A stretch of 63,879 nucleotides of DNA from Oceanobacillus massiliensis str. N'diop (GCF_000285495.1 NZ_HE610976.1:229438-293316); one strand, 5' to 3'; counted from the stretch's first letter, positions 7,582 to 15,611 are shown. Notes: generated from the letters alone by a model not told the origin. A program made the numbers and translations.

Positions 7582-8428
7582 TTATTGTATCCTCCCCTGT
7601 TTCTTCAGTTCCTTTTTCTGCCTTTACTGGCTCCGATTGTTTGGCTTCCGACTGTATAGAACTGCCTGAATTTCCTTCCGTATCCGCTTGTGTTTCAGCA
7701 TTTTTTTCTGTATTTTCATTTTCCTTTTCCTGTTCTGAATCGTCATCCTTACTTATGGGCTCTTCAGGTTCTTCACTCTCTTCAGATTCCTTTGATTCTT
7801 TTTCAGCTTCTTCTGTTGTTTCTGATGTTTCCGGTTGTTCTTCAGATGGTTTCACTGTCTTTTCTTCAGTTTTCCCTTGTTCTTCTATCTTCTTATCCTC
7901 TGGTTTATGTTCTTTTTCATCTTTACATTTGACCTTTACTTTTTCACTCCATTCATCTTTACTTTTCCCCTCATAATCGGGCCTTTGAATAATCTTGAAA
8001 GTATAGAAGCCTTCCTGTCCGGCCATATGCTTTAGATCAGAAGTCTCTCCCTCTGCTAAAGCTGCAATCTTTCCTTCCGCCGCTAACTCTCCCTGCTTCT
8101 TCGGATTTCCGGTTTCTGCATAGTACACTTTATAAACAGTATCTCCTGCCATTGATTTTCCGATATTTTTTATCTCAACGGCTATTTCCGTTTCCGGGCA
8201 GGATTTGATATTTTGATTTCCCTTACCCGTAAATTTAAGTTCACTCCCGTCCCACCAGGTTCCGGCATTCAGGGTGAAATTTGTTTCCTTCGCCTTGTTA
8301 TAATATGCAATAGTATTAGAGGATAAAAAGCTTAACGATAAAAAGGCTATGTAACAAATGGCCAACGTTTTCAGCAAAAGCCGGAACTTTTTGTTCGTTT
8401 GGAACTTTCGTATACGTCTCATGCGCAA
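7565..8428 (-). CDS. tapA: TapA, fibre anchoring/assembly protein
   Basis: 287-aa secreted protein. N-terminal membrane/signal segment at ~18-42 (SNTIAYYNKAKET near the cleavage region). The folded TapA domain is at ~43-170, with paired cysteines (KSCPETEIAVEI, VKCKDEK) and the hallmark WWDGSELKF. A long tail (~170-287) follows, made almost wholly of Glu, Lys, Ser, Thr and Gln and presumably disordered. TapA promotes TasA fibre assembly in B. subtilis. The start is TTG at 8428, eight nt from AAGGAGG; an ATG two codons later is possible. Unlike B. subtilis (tapA-sipW-tasA), tapA here follows two tasA-type genes. Confidence 0.88.
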   Translation of the reverse strand: MRMRRIRKFQTNKKFRLLLKTLAICYIAFLSLSFLSSNTIAYYNKAKETNFTLNAGTWWDGSELKFTGKGNQNIKSCPETEIAVEIKNIGKSMAGDTVYKVYYAETGNPKKQGELAAEGKIAALAEGETSDLKHMAGQEGFYTFKIIQRPDYEGKSKDEWSEKVKVKCKDEKEHKPEDKKIEEQGKTEEKTVKPSEEQPETSETTEEAEKESKESEESEEPEEPISKDDDSEQEKENENTEKNAETQADTEGNSGSSIQSEAKQSEPVKAEKGTEETGEDTINEETK

Positions 8429-8549
8429 ATGGGTATCCTCCTTATTTACTTGGCTTTATTAAAAATTCAAATCCGGTTTGCAACCCTTAATAAAACAAAG
8501 AAAATAGAAAACCTGCAGTCACATCAGGAGAATCCGGAGAATCACTGGT

Positions 8550-8571
8550 AAAAAGAAGAGGGTAACCCTTC
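8550..8571 (-). terminator. Terminator after the second TasA gene
   Basis: Minus-strand hairpin GAAGGGT / ACCCTCTTC followed by TTTTT, 8 nt past the stop at 8580. It would separate the two tasA-type genes from tapA-sipW, or reduce read-through. Confidence 0.7.
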
Positions 8572-8579
8572 CCATTGTA

Positions 8580-9146
8580 TTAATCCATAACTTCTCCGTC
8601 TTCCTGGCTTGCTTCAAATATCAGATTGAAGTCCAGACTATCTCCCATGAATACATTCTGATTTTCCCCGTTGTCTTGGAATTTAAAGTTTGTACGAAGT
8701 ATATCTCTTTCTCCTGCCCCAAGGTTTTCAGATAATACCACATCATCCAGTTGGCTTAACGGTGTCCACTCTACTATTTTTTTATTCGTTTCAGTGTTCG
8801 TAATCTGAATCAGTATGTGATCGGCGAAATCTTCACCATTGTTATTATTATTCGTATCAGTTTCTGTGTAATCCACGTTTAGTTTCACATCTTTGAAATT
8901 TAGAGTCCCTTTATTATAGAGGCGGAATTGATGAACCTTCCAATCACCAGGCTTCAAATTCTCCAGGTTCACATCAACCACTTCCGAATCATCCTTTGAT
9001 TTGAGAATCAAATCCAGCGTACCTGAAGTAAATCTGTTATGAGTCTCTTCCGTATCACTGAAGAAGGCAAATGTGCCACCGCCAATTAGACTGAATCCAA
9101 GCGCAGCAATTGCAAGTCCCATACCTAATTTCTTTTTGAAATTCAT
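8580..9146 (-). CDS. TasA/camelysin (CalY) paralogue
   Basis: 188-aa member of the TasA/CalY (peptidase M73) family. The signal peptide contains the SipW-type region LIGGGTFAFFSDTEE. The beta-sandwich motifs TSGTLDL, NLKPGDW, YNKGTLNF and a C-terminal MGDSLDFNLIFEAS follow. It is shorter than TasA and about camelysin-sized. Its start has a TAAGGAGG site. It lies 104 nt downstream of a second, longer copy, separated by a strong hairpin, and is followed by a terminator before tapA. It may be a second fibre subunit; the protease activity once proposed for camelysin is doubtful. Confidence 0.88.
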   Translation of the reverse strand: MNFKKKLGMGLAIAALGFSLIGGGTFAFFSDTEETHNRFTSGTLDLILKSKDDSEVVDVNLENLKPGDWKVHQFRLYNKGTLNFKDVKLNVDYTETDTNNNNNGEDFADHILIQITNTETNKKIVEWTPLSQLDDVVLSENLGAGERDILRTNFKFQDNGENQNVFMGDSLDFNLIFEASQEDGEVMD

Positions 9147-9198
9147 TTTTTACCTCCTTAACTCTTTGTATGTATATCACAGTATTAAAATATGATTT

Positions 9199-9227
9199 AT
9201 TCAGAAAGGGGGATCCCCTCTCTGAAT
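9199..9227 (-). terminator. Intercistronic hairpin between tasA copies
   Basis: 29-nt near-perfect palindrome centred on GGGATCCCC, with ATTCAG / CTGAAT outer arms, 24 nt after the tasA stop. The T-rich tract after it on the minus strand is imperfect. It may act as a leaky terminator or 3'-end stabiliser, giving more of the first fibre gene than the second. Confidence 0.65.
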
Positions 9228-9250
9228 AAGAATCATTTTTTCTATTTAAA

Positions 9251-9883
9251 TTATTTTAACTCGCCTTCCGTTTGGTGTGCAGTAAACGTCCATTCAAGCT
9301 CAAGAGCATCACCTTGGAATTCGTTTTGGTCTTCACCGTTATCAACAAATTCGAATGCTACATACATTTGGTCACTCGTCCCTGCATCCATACCGCTATC
9401 TTCACCGTTTAGCCCCAAGAACCAAGTGATCCAGCTTTGGAGATTCTCTGCCGCATCTGGTGTCATGTTCTGTAAATCATATAGAGTCGTCTCGGAAATG
9501 ACATCATTATAATCCCCAATCACCCAGCCATCACCGGTCTTATCTGCGTTTTCAAGGAATAGCACCTTAATATGTTTACCAAAGTCTTCAACATTGTCAC
9601 CTTTTGCATCGGTCACTGAATATGCAGTAGATAAATCTATTGTTGAAATATCTAAAGTACCGTTATTTTCTAAAACAAATTCGCGAACCATCGTGTCGCC
9701 AGGCTTTATGTTAGCAACGTCAATAATTGTTGTCGGATTGGCAGCTAAATCCAGCGTACCAGCTGCAAACGTACTATTTGTTGCTTCTACATCATTAAAG
9801 TATGCAAATGTCCCTCCACCGACCAAAGCTATTCCCAATGCCGCTGTTGCTGCACCCATACCTAATTTTTTCTTAATGCTCAT
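9251..9883 (-). CDS. tasA: Major biofilm fibre protein TasA
   Basis: 210-aa secreted fibre-forming protein of the TasA/CalY family. The signal peptide is nearly that of B. subtilis TasA (KKKLGMGAATAALGIALVGG) with cleavage near TFA-YFND, the SipW type. Conserved blocks are FAAGTLDLAANP, NIKPGDTMVREF, ENNGTLDIS and, at the C-terminus, FQGDALELEWTFTAHQ. It is the first gene of the minus-strand matrix cluster. It has an AGGAGG site and a long 5' leader bearing SinR-like boxes and a tiny ORF. The sequence ends in ...EGELK without the B. subtilis C-terminal extension. Confidence 0.92.
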   Translation of the reverse strand: MSIKKKLGMGAATAALGIALVGGGTFAYFNDVEATNSTFAAGTLDLAANPTTIIDVANIKPGDTMVREFVLENNGTLDISTIDLSTAYSVTDAKGDNVEDFGKHIKVLFLENADKTGDGWVIGDYNDVISETTLYDLQNMTPDAAENLQSWITWFLGLNGEDSGMDAGTSDQMYVAFEFVDNGEDQNEFQGDALELEWTFTAHQTEGELK

Positions 9884-9970
9884 TTGAACTCCTCCTGATA
9901 AATTATAATTTTTAATTACTCCCCATATTGCTTTTGATCTTCGCTGTTGGAAATGAATTGCTTCATTTTC

Positions 9971-10036
9971 CTATGTACGGATGCTGAAGATTGCCGTACA
10001 ATTGGAGTAGTGCATCAACGGACAAGACTTGCCACA
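9971..10036 (-). CDS. Tiny leader ORF upstream of tasA
   Basis: 21-codon ORF starting GTG, with a perfect AAAGGAGG ribosome site 9 nt upstream (10053-10046). The predicted peptide begins VASLVPLMHY and ends SIRT. It lies in the predicted leader of tasA, about 75 nt after the putative transcription start. The next 16-codon ORF (ATG ... GAG TAA) follows almost immediately. No known family. The strong ribosome site argues it is translated, perhaps as a leader peptide or simply to load ribosomes on the mRNA; chance cannot be excluded. Confidence 0.45.
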   Translation of the reverse strand, partial: CGKSCPLMHYSNCTAIFSIRT

Positions 10037-10078
10037 GCGATAATCCTCCTTTCTATGTATCTGGATAAATAACCGATT

Positions 10079-10116
10079 GTTCTTTTCAAAGTTCATTTTC
10101 GTTTCTTATAAAGAAC
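10079..10116. promoter_or_regulatory. Inverted pair of SinR boxes
   Basis: GTTCTTT at 10079-10085 and its reverse complement AAAGAAC at 10110-10116, separated by 24 nt. GTTCTYT is the B. subtilis SinR recognition heptamer, often arranged as inverted pairs. The pair lies just downstream of a likely tasA promoter. A third, imperfect copy (TAAGAAC) is at 10184-10190, toward the sortase gene. Confidence 0.65.
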
Positions 10117-10126
10117 AACTAACCGC

Positions 10127-10155
10127 AGTATAGGTTATATTTACCATAATGAAAA
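10127..10155 (-). promoter_or_regulatory. Candidate tasA promoter
   Basis: Minus-strand TTTTCA (10155-10150), 17 nt, TATACT (10132-10127). The -10 is good and the -35 moderate. The SinR box at 10110-10116 would cover the region just after the start point, a position suited to repression. Confidence 0.5.
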
Positions 10156-10359
10156 CCCTTAAATTCGTTCGTTTTTTCTTGATTAAGAACAGTTTTCTTT
10201 AATTTACTAAGTTTATCTCCATCTATCTCATTTTTCGTTTTTTAATTATAAATTAATCCTTTATAATGAACATTGACGGTTGAGTTGTATAGGGGTACCT
10301 GCTGAAATTCCAATGAACTTCGCGGAATAAAATATATGCAGATTTGAGGAGATTGTCCC

Positions 10360-10953
10360 ATGAATAAGTTATCTGTTCTTTTCATCATTATTGGATTGAT
10401 TATTCTAGCCTATGGCGGATATTCCTTTTTTCAGATGGAATCCGCTCAGAAAGATACTATGGATAAGGCCATAGCATTATTGGAAGCAGAACCCTTCCAA
10501 GAGGTTGATGACGGGTCCGGCAAATCAGCAACATCTTTTTCACCACAGACAGGTGAAACAGTCGGCATCCTGCACATTCCGAAACTGGAATCCGATCTTC
10601 CCATTGTTGAGGGTACCGATGAAGATGAACTCGCCAAAGGTGTCGGACACTATGCAGGAACTGCCTATCCCGAGCAGAATGATCAAATTGTCTTATCCGG
10701 ACACAGGGATACAGTTTTTCGGAGGATGGGAGAGCTGCTTATTGGCGATATCCTGACGATAAAGCTATCTTACGGAGAATTCAGCTATAAGATATCTGAA
10801 ACAAAAATAGTTGATGCAGACGACCGCACTATCATTGTTCCCCATGATAAAGAAGTTCTGACGTTGACAACATGCTACCCCTTCTCATTTATTGGTAGTG
10901 CCCCTGAACGTTACATCATTACTGCTTTGCCAGTTTCACAGAAGGATGAATAA
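10360..10953 (+). CDS. Class D sortase
   Basis: 197-aa membrane-anchored transpeptidase. An N-terminal membrane helix lies at ~5-25 with no cleavable signal. The sortase beta-barrel starts near residue 66 (GILHIPKLESDLP). The catalytic triad is visible: His115 (LSGHRDTVF), Cys172 (LTLTTCYPF) and Arg184 (APERYI). The TLTTC form and overall length fit class D sortases of Bacillaceae, whose sorting motif is LPxTA. It is divergent from the matrix operon, whose last gene carries LPETA, so that protein is its likely substrate. GAGGAG site at 10346; a TATAAT at 10262-10267 may be its -10. Confidence 0.9.
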   Translation: MNKLSVLFIIIGLIILAYGGYSFFQMESAQKDTMDKAIALLEAEPFQEVDDGSGKSATSFSPQTGETVGILHIPKLESDLPIVEGTDEDELAKGVGHYAGTAYPEQNDQIVLSGHRDTVFRRMGELLIGDILTIKLSYGEFSYKISETKIVDADDRTIIVPHDKEVLTLTTCYPFSFIGSAPERYIITALPVSQKDE

Positions 10954-11077
10954 TAGTGGTGCATTAACAAATACCCATCCCCCTTCTTAAGCAATTCCAG
11001 AAGCCTCTTTTCGTAAGTATTGTTGCTATTTCTTAATTTGTATTTGGTAGAAACTGCGACATAACAGACTCTGCCGA

Positions 11078-11335
11078 TTTCCGCTCCGGGCAGTCGCTTT
11101 TCCGCGCTGGAGTCGAAAAAAGGAGATGCTATGCTGATTTCTTGCTTACCAATCTCATCCCATCTTAAATAAATGGATACTCTGCTCGATAACAGCATCC
11201 GTCGATTTCCGCTCCGGGCAGTCGCTTTCCGCGGGCAACGCTTCAGCTTCCTCAGAAGCAAGCCCGGCTTCTTGCGGGATCTTCAGCCGTTGCTTTTCCC
11301 GCTGGAGTCGACTGCCCTGCGCTCCAATCAATCAG
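11078..11335. repeat. GC-rich composite repeat, arm A (partial plus full copy)
   Basis: A partial copy at ~11078-11120 and a full copy at ~11200-11335. Both begin with the block ATTTCCGCTCCGGGCAGTCG, then CGCTTTCCGCGGGC; the full copy continues through TTGCGGGATCTTCAG to CTGGAGTCGACTGCCCTGCG. Closely similar copies are at 40.29-40.62 kb. No transposase or long ORF is present, so it is a non-coding, REP/MITE-like family. The stretch 10954-11960 contains no convincing gene. Confidence 0.8.
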
Positions 11336-11383
11336 CCTAATAATTGAATAACAGTAATTCGATTCAGAAAGCTAAATCTTAAC

Positions 11384-11505
11384 GGAGGAAATACACGGAG
11401 ACTCCTGCGGGAAAAGCGTAGACGCTAAGACCCCACAGAGAGCGAACTTTGCGAGCGAGGAGGCTTAGCGCGAGCCCGCGGAAAGCGTAGTGTATTTCCG
11501 GAGTG
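11384..11505. repeat. GC-rich composite repeat, arm B copy 1
   Basis: About 120 bp bounded by GGAAATACAC and its inverse GTGTATTTCC. The interior includes AGACGCTAAGACCCCACAG, GCGAACTTTGCGAGCGAGG and GAGCCCGCGGAAAGCG. The terminal inverted repeats make it able to fold on itself. Its GCTTTCCGCGGGC core, on the other strand, is shared with arm A. Confidence 0.8.
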
Positions 11506-11576
11506 GGATAAAGCATATCATTAAATTACATCGAATCGAATATCAGTAATTTGATTCAGCAAGCTAAATCACAGCG

Positions 11577-11757
11577 CAGGAAATACACGGAGACTCCTTG
11601 AAATTGCATTCGCAATTTCTGCGTGCGATGTCTTGCTGCCGCAGCCTTCCTTGTCCTGCGGGAAAGCGAAGACGCTAAGACCCCACAGAGAGCGAACTTT
11701 GCGAGCGAGGAGGCTTAGTGCGAGCCCGCGGAAAGCGCAGTGTATTTCCGGAGTGGA
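11577..11757. repeat. Arm B copy 2 with internal insertion
   Basis: Same element and same terminal inverted repeats as 11384-11505. About 60 bp is inserted after GGAGACTCC, containing its own inverted repeat (GAAATTGC / GCAATTTC). The flank AGATAAGCTCATCATCAA just after it recurs after the copy at 40.97 kb. Confidence 0.75.
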
Positions 11758-11990
11758 GATAAGCTCATCATCAAATTACGTCGCAGTTTATATATTTTAT
11801 GTAAAAACAACAATCTTTGAGAAAATAATCTTTCAGAATTTATGTATTGTTTTATCGAATTTGATAGACTTAATTCGCCATTTCAGCTATAATTTACCCA
11901 AGATTCGATACATTTTCTCATGAACTACTAGTCAAAAAGACTTATAATCCATCAAAATAAATGAACTTTAATAAAGAGGAGAATACGAGA

Positions 11991-12929
11991 GTGGTAACAA
12001 GAGCTGAAAAAAAGCAACATAAAAAAAGACGGAAATGGCCCTTATGGGTCGGCGGGATCATTTTGGCAATCATTCTTTTAGCTGGCGGCTATGGCTTATA
12101 TGTATGGAACCAGGTCGGAGCTACCGTGGAAACAATGCACAATCCACTGGACAGGGATCCAGAGCGGGAGAAGGAAGTAGAAAATCTTTTTAAAGAGAAG
12201 GATTCCATCAATGTACTACTGCTCGGAGTTGATGAACGTTCCGGAGACAAAGGCCGTTCAGATACCATGATACTTATGTCCATCAATCCCAAAACCGATT
12301 CGATGATCATGCTGAGCATCCCAAGAGACACGTACGTAAATATTCCAGACCGTGGGATGGATAAAATAAACCACGCCTATGCTTTCGGCGGTACAGAGCT
12401 GTCTGTCCAGACTGTCGAAGAAGCTTTTGACCTGCCTGTTCATGCATATGCACGTGTGAATATGGAAGGCTTCCAACAGGGAATCGATGCACTTGGTGGC
12501 GTTACCGTGACCAATAGTACTGCTTTTTCAAGCGGCGGAGACAATTTCCAGGAAGGACAAATTACACTAAATGGCGAAGAAGCATTGAGCTATATCCGGA
12601 TGCGCAAGGAAGATCCTCGCGGAGATATGGGACGTAACGAGCGCCAAAGGGATGTCATTACAGCGGCTATGAACGAAGCGGCCAGCTTTTCCAGCATAAC
12701 AAAAGTAGGAGAAATTTTGACCATACTGGGTGACAATGTTCAAACAGATCTCGATATGAAGAGGTTAACGACCATCTTTAATAACTATGCTGGTGCCAGA
12801 AAGAATGTAACTACAATGGAAATCAGCGGTTCTGGTCAAACAATCGGCAATATTTGGTACTATATTGTACCTGATTCCGAATTCAGTCGAATCACAACCG
12901 AAATCAATAACCATATGAATGCAAACTAA
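11991..12929 (+). CDS. LytR-CpsA-Psr family wall ligase
   Basis: 312-aa membrane protein. A basic cytoplasmic start (KKQHKKRRKW) and one membrane helix at ~18-40 are followed by an extracellular LCP domain from ~70. Signature blocks are LLLGVDERSGDKGRSDTMIL, SIPRDTYVNIP, KINHAYAFGG and YIRMRKEDPRGDMGRNERQR, which carry the Arg/Asp residues that bind polyprenyl pyrophosphate. LCP enzymes attach teichoic acids or other glycopolymers to peptidoglycan. GTG at 11991 with AAGAGGAGA is preferred over an in-frame ATG 10 codons upstream that lacks a ribosome site. Which TagTUV-type paralogue it is cannot be told. Confidence 0.9.
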   Translation: MVTRAEKKQHKKRRKWPLWVGGIILAIILLAGGYGLYVWNQVGATVETMHNPLDRDPEREKEVENLFKEKDSINVLLLGVDERSGDKGRSDTMILMSINPKTDSMIMLSIPRDTYVNIPDRGMDKINHAYAFGGTELSVQTVEEAFDLPVHAYARVNMEGFQQGIDALGGVTVTNSTAFSSGGDNFQEGQITLNGEEALSYIRMRKEDPRGDMGRNERQRDVITAAMNEAASFSSITKVGEILTILGDNVQTDLDMKRLTTIFNNYAGARKNVTTMEISGSGQTIGNIWYYIVPDSEFSRITTEINNHMNAN

Positions 12930-12941
12930 CTTGTACAAACA

Positions 12942-12976
12942 AAGTCACCTGTGAATCCTGCAGTGTGACTTTTTTG
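12942..12976 (+). terminator. Terminator after the LCP gene
   Basis: AAGTCAC / GTGACTT stem followed by TTTTTTG, 13 nt after the stop. Confidence 0.85.
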
Positions 12977-13048
12977 TTCTCCATACAAATTTTTGTACCG
13001 GATATTTGCTATACTATAGATAGAATATTAATGGGGGTTTTTTCTATA

Positions 13049-15058
13049 ATGAAACGATTAGTTATTTTATTTACTGTTCTGTTGTTTACAGCAGCTTGTT
13101 CCAATGATGATCAGGTCACACCGAATGAGCGGTTCGGAGATTATGTCAAGCTTTGGAACGAAGGGAACTATGAGGAAATGTATGGGCTGTTCTCTTCCAG
13201 CGCAAAAGAAGCCTATCCCGAAGATCAATCGGCATTGCGTACAGAGAAAATATTCAATGACCTTGGTGTCTCTGACCTGAAGATAGATTATAAGAAATTA
13301 AGTGAAGAAGAACTGGAAACAGCCATGGAGGAAGGTAGTGCAACACTGCCTTTCAGTGTGTCTATGGAAACACTCGCCGGTCCGGTTACTTATGATTATG
13401 AAGCTACACTTGTACAGGAGGGCGATGATGAGGAGGAACCCAATTGGTATGTAGAATGGGATCCAGGCTATATTTTCCCTGACTTGAAAGATGGCGGGGA
13501 GATCGATATCCAGTCAACAGCACCAAAGCGCGGCGAAATCCTCGACCGTAACCAAATGCCACTCGCAATCAATGACATTATTTATGAAGTTGGCGTTGTC
13601 CCGGGTGAAATGACTAACCCGGATCAGGCAAAAGCGCAGATTGCCGACCTGCTTGGGATGAGTACAGAGGCAATTGATAATGCTTTAAGCGCAGGCTGGG
13701 TTGAAGATAATCTGTTCGTTCCGCTTAAAAATGTCATGCCAACAGAAGAGGAACTGCTTTCCGATCTGATGGCAATTGAAGGGGTACAGCGCAGAGAAAT
13801 TACCGGGCGTATCTATCCTGCCGGTGAAGCTGCCGCACATCTGGTTGGCTATATTCGTGATATTACTGCCGAAGACCTGGAAGAACTAGATTCTTCTCAA
13901 TACAGTGCAAATGACAAAATCGGTTCACGTGGACTTGAGCAATTATATGAGGAACAACTCAAAGGAAAAAAAGGGGCCAAAATTGTTATCAATAAAGATG
14001 GCCAGGAAGAAATCGTTCTTGCTGAGACTCCTGTTGAAGATGGAGAAACCATCACAGTAACGATTGATATTAACGTACAGGAGAAATTGTTTGACTCATT
14101 CGATGAAGATGCTGGAACAGCTGCCGCCATTCATCCGAAAACAGGTGAAACACTGGCACTGGTAAGCAGCCCTTCCTTTGATCCAAATGAAGCGCTCTAC
14201 GGTACATCCGGGAATTTCTGGGAACAACTGGAAAACGACGAACAGACTCCGTTGCTCAATCGTTTCTCCTCCACCTTCGCACCTGGCTCAGTCATTAAAC
14301 CAGTAACAGGAGCGATCGGGTTGAAAAATGGCAGCATTAAATGGGGCGAGGGAAATGAAATCGAAGGCCTTACCTGGAGTAATGGAGAGGGATGGGGGAA
14401 TTATGAAGTGACAAGGGTCTCCACTTCCAACGGGCCGGTAGACTTGGAAAATGCGCTGATCAGATCGGATAATATCTATTTTGCACAAAGATCCGTCGAG
14501 ATGGGTGCAGATGCTTTGGCAGCTGGATTGAAGGAATTTGGTATTGGTGAGGAATTCCCTTACGAATATCCGGTAACCCAGTCGACCATCTCAGCAAGCG
14601 GTGAACTGAATGATGAAGTTCTTGCTGCTAATACTAGCTACGGACAAGGTGAACTGGAAATGACTGCCCTTCACCTGGCAACAACGTATACCACTTTCCT
14701 GAATGGTGGCAACATGATCAAACCAACCTTCCTTACCAGTGAAGAAGCTTCCCAGGTATGGAAAGAAGGATTGATTACAGCTGATCAGGCAACAAAGATC
14801 AAGGATACGCTCCGAAAAGTCGTTACGGAGGGAACTGGTAAATATGCTCAGGACGCAGGTTTCCCCGTTTCCGGTAAGACAGGAACGGCTGAACTGAAGC
14901 TCACCCCAGAAGAGTCAGGTGATGAGAACAGATGGTTTGTTGCCTATCCAACTGAAGACCAGGATATTCTTATTGCCATGATGGTTGAGAAAGCACAGGG
15001 CAGAGATCCAAATCCAGCCGTGGTCAACGTTACCAATGTACTGAAACAACTTAAATAA
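13049..15058 (+). CDS. Lipoprotein penicillin-binding protein, MecA/PBP3 type
   Basis: 669-aa class B PBP. The lipoprotein signal MKRLVILFTVLLFTAAC gives lipidation at Cys17. An NTF2-like MecA_N domain is at ~25-140, a dimerisation domain (RGEILDRNQMPLAIND) at ~155-300, and the transpeptidase domain follows with S414VIK, S473DN and K610TG. The domain order is that of B. subtilis PbpC and of MecA-type PBPs, which are often weakly sensitive to beta-lactams. The ATG at 13049 is chosen because it gives the lipobox; the frame is open 28 codons earlier. Monocistronic between two terminators. Confidence 0.92.
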   Translation: MKRLVILFTVLLFTAACSNDDQVTPNERFGDYVKLWNEGNYEEMYGLFSSSAKEAYPEDQSALRTEKIFNDLGVSDLKIDYKKLSEEELETAMEEGSATLPFSVSMETLAGPVTYDYEATLVQEGDDEEEPNWYVEWDPGYIFPDLKDGGEIDIQSTAPKRGEILDRNQMPLAINDIIYEVGVVPGEMTNPDQAKAQIADLLGMSTEAIDNALSAGWVEDNLFVPLKNVMPTEEELLSDLMAIEGVQRREITGRIYPAGEAAAHLVGYIRDITAEDLEELDSSQYSANDKIGSRGLEQLYEEQLKGKKGAKIVINKDGQEEIVLAETPVEDGETITVTIDINVQEKLFDSFDEDAGTAAAIHPKTGETLALVSSPSFDPNEALYGTSGNFWEQLENDEQTPLLNRFSSTFAPGSVIKPVTGAIGLKNGSIKWGEGNEIEGLTWSNGEGWGNYEVTRVSTSNGPVDLENALIRSDNIYFAQRSVEMGADALAAGLKEFGIGEEFPYEYPVTQSTISASGELNDEVLAANTSYGQGELEMTALHLATTYTTFLNGGNMIKPTFLTSEEASQVWKEGLITADQATKIKDTLRKVVTEGTGKYAQDAGFPVSGKTGTAELKLTPEESGDENRWFVAYPTEDQDILIAMMVEKAQGRDPNPAVVNVTNVLKQLK

Positions 15059-15082
15059 ACAGAATCCTTTTAGACTCCAATA

Positions 15083-15143
15083 AAAAATCCGGGCGAATTC
15101 AAATTCTAACTGAAGAATTTTGAATCATAGCCTGGATTTTTTG
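15083..15143 (+). terminator. Terminator after the PBP gene
   Basis: Long imperfect hairpin with outer arms AAAATCCGGGC / GCCTGGATTTT and an inner GAATTC/GAATTTTG-type stem, ending in T6. Confidence 0.8.
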
Positions 15144-15167
15144 GTTAAACCAAGAATACGCACTCTT

Positions 15168-15611
15168 TTATAATTGTTTTGATAGAGCGTAAAATGATTT
15201 CTTATCCCGAAGGTCAAGCGCTCTATCTATCAATCTTTTCAAGTTATCTTTTTCAAGATCATCAATCAGAAGGGCAATTGCTTTCTCCTGTTCTGTCTTA
15301 CTTAATTCAGATTCATTTTGGTAATACGATTCAGCAATTGAATGGAGCTGCTGCAAGAAATCAGGGATGGAGATGAGCTTGGACATTGGCACATTTACAA
15401 TATCTTTACCATTTTGAAAGGCAAAAACTGCTTCGGTATTTTCAACCTTTTTCGTCTTTCGATTAATCCGTATTTCATTGGACTCAACCGGGATGAACTG
15501 ATAAACCTTTTTGTTGATCATGACAGAAAAATATTGATATGCCAATATGACCCGAATAGATTCCTGTTCTGTTTTGACATAATAGGGCTTTAGCATTTTA
15601 ACAGTTACCAT
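15168..15611 (-). CDS. IDEAL-domain protein
   Basis: 147-aa cytoplasmic protein. The last ~30 residues (LIDRALDLRDKKSFYALSKQL) match the IDEAL domain, a short helical module named for its sequence and found in several Bacillus regulators. The N-terminal ~90 residues (MVTVKMLKPYYVKT...) form a beta-rich region without a family I recognise. ATG at 15611 follows GGGAGGTGG; the longer frame starting 12 codons upstream is not supported. No membrane segment. Biological role unknown. Confidence 0.75.
   Translation of the reverse strand: MVTVKMLKPYYVKTEQESIRVILAYQYFSVMINKKVYQFIPVESNEIRINRKTKKVENTEAVFAFQNGKDIVNVPMSKLISIPDFLQQLHSIAESYYQNESELSKTEQEKAIALLIDDLEKDNLKRLIDRALDLRDKKSFYALSKQL

Noticed and set aside
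7641-7976. 111-codon Ser-rich plus-strand ORF
   Set aside because: Antisense to the Glu/Ser-rich tail of tapA; its composition is a mirror of that tail.
10911-11261. 116-codon minus-strand ORF in the repeat region
   Set aside because: It runs through the GC-rich repeats, has no ribosome site and no plausible domain; open only because of the repeat composition.
11633-11923. 96-codon ORF before the LCP gene
   Set aside because: Covers repeat arm B and AT-rich promoter DNA; no ribosome site or family.
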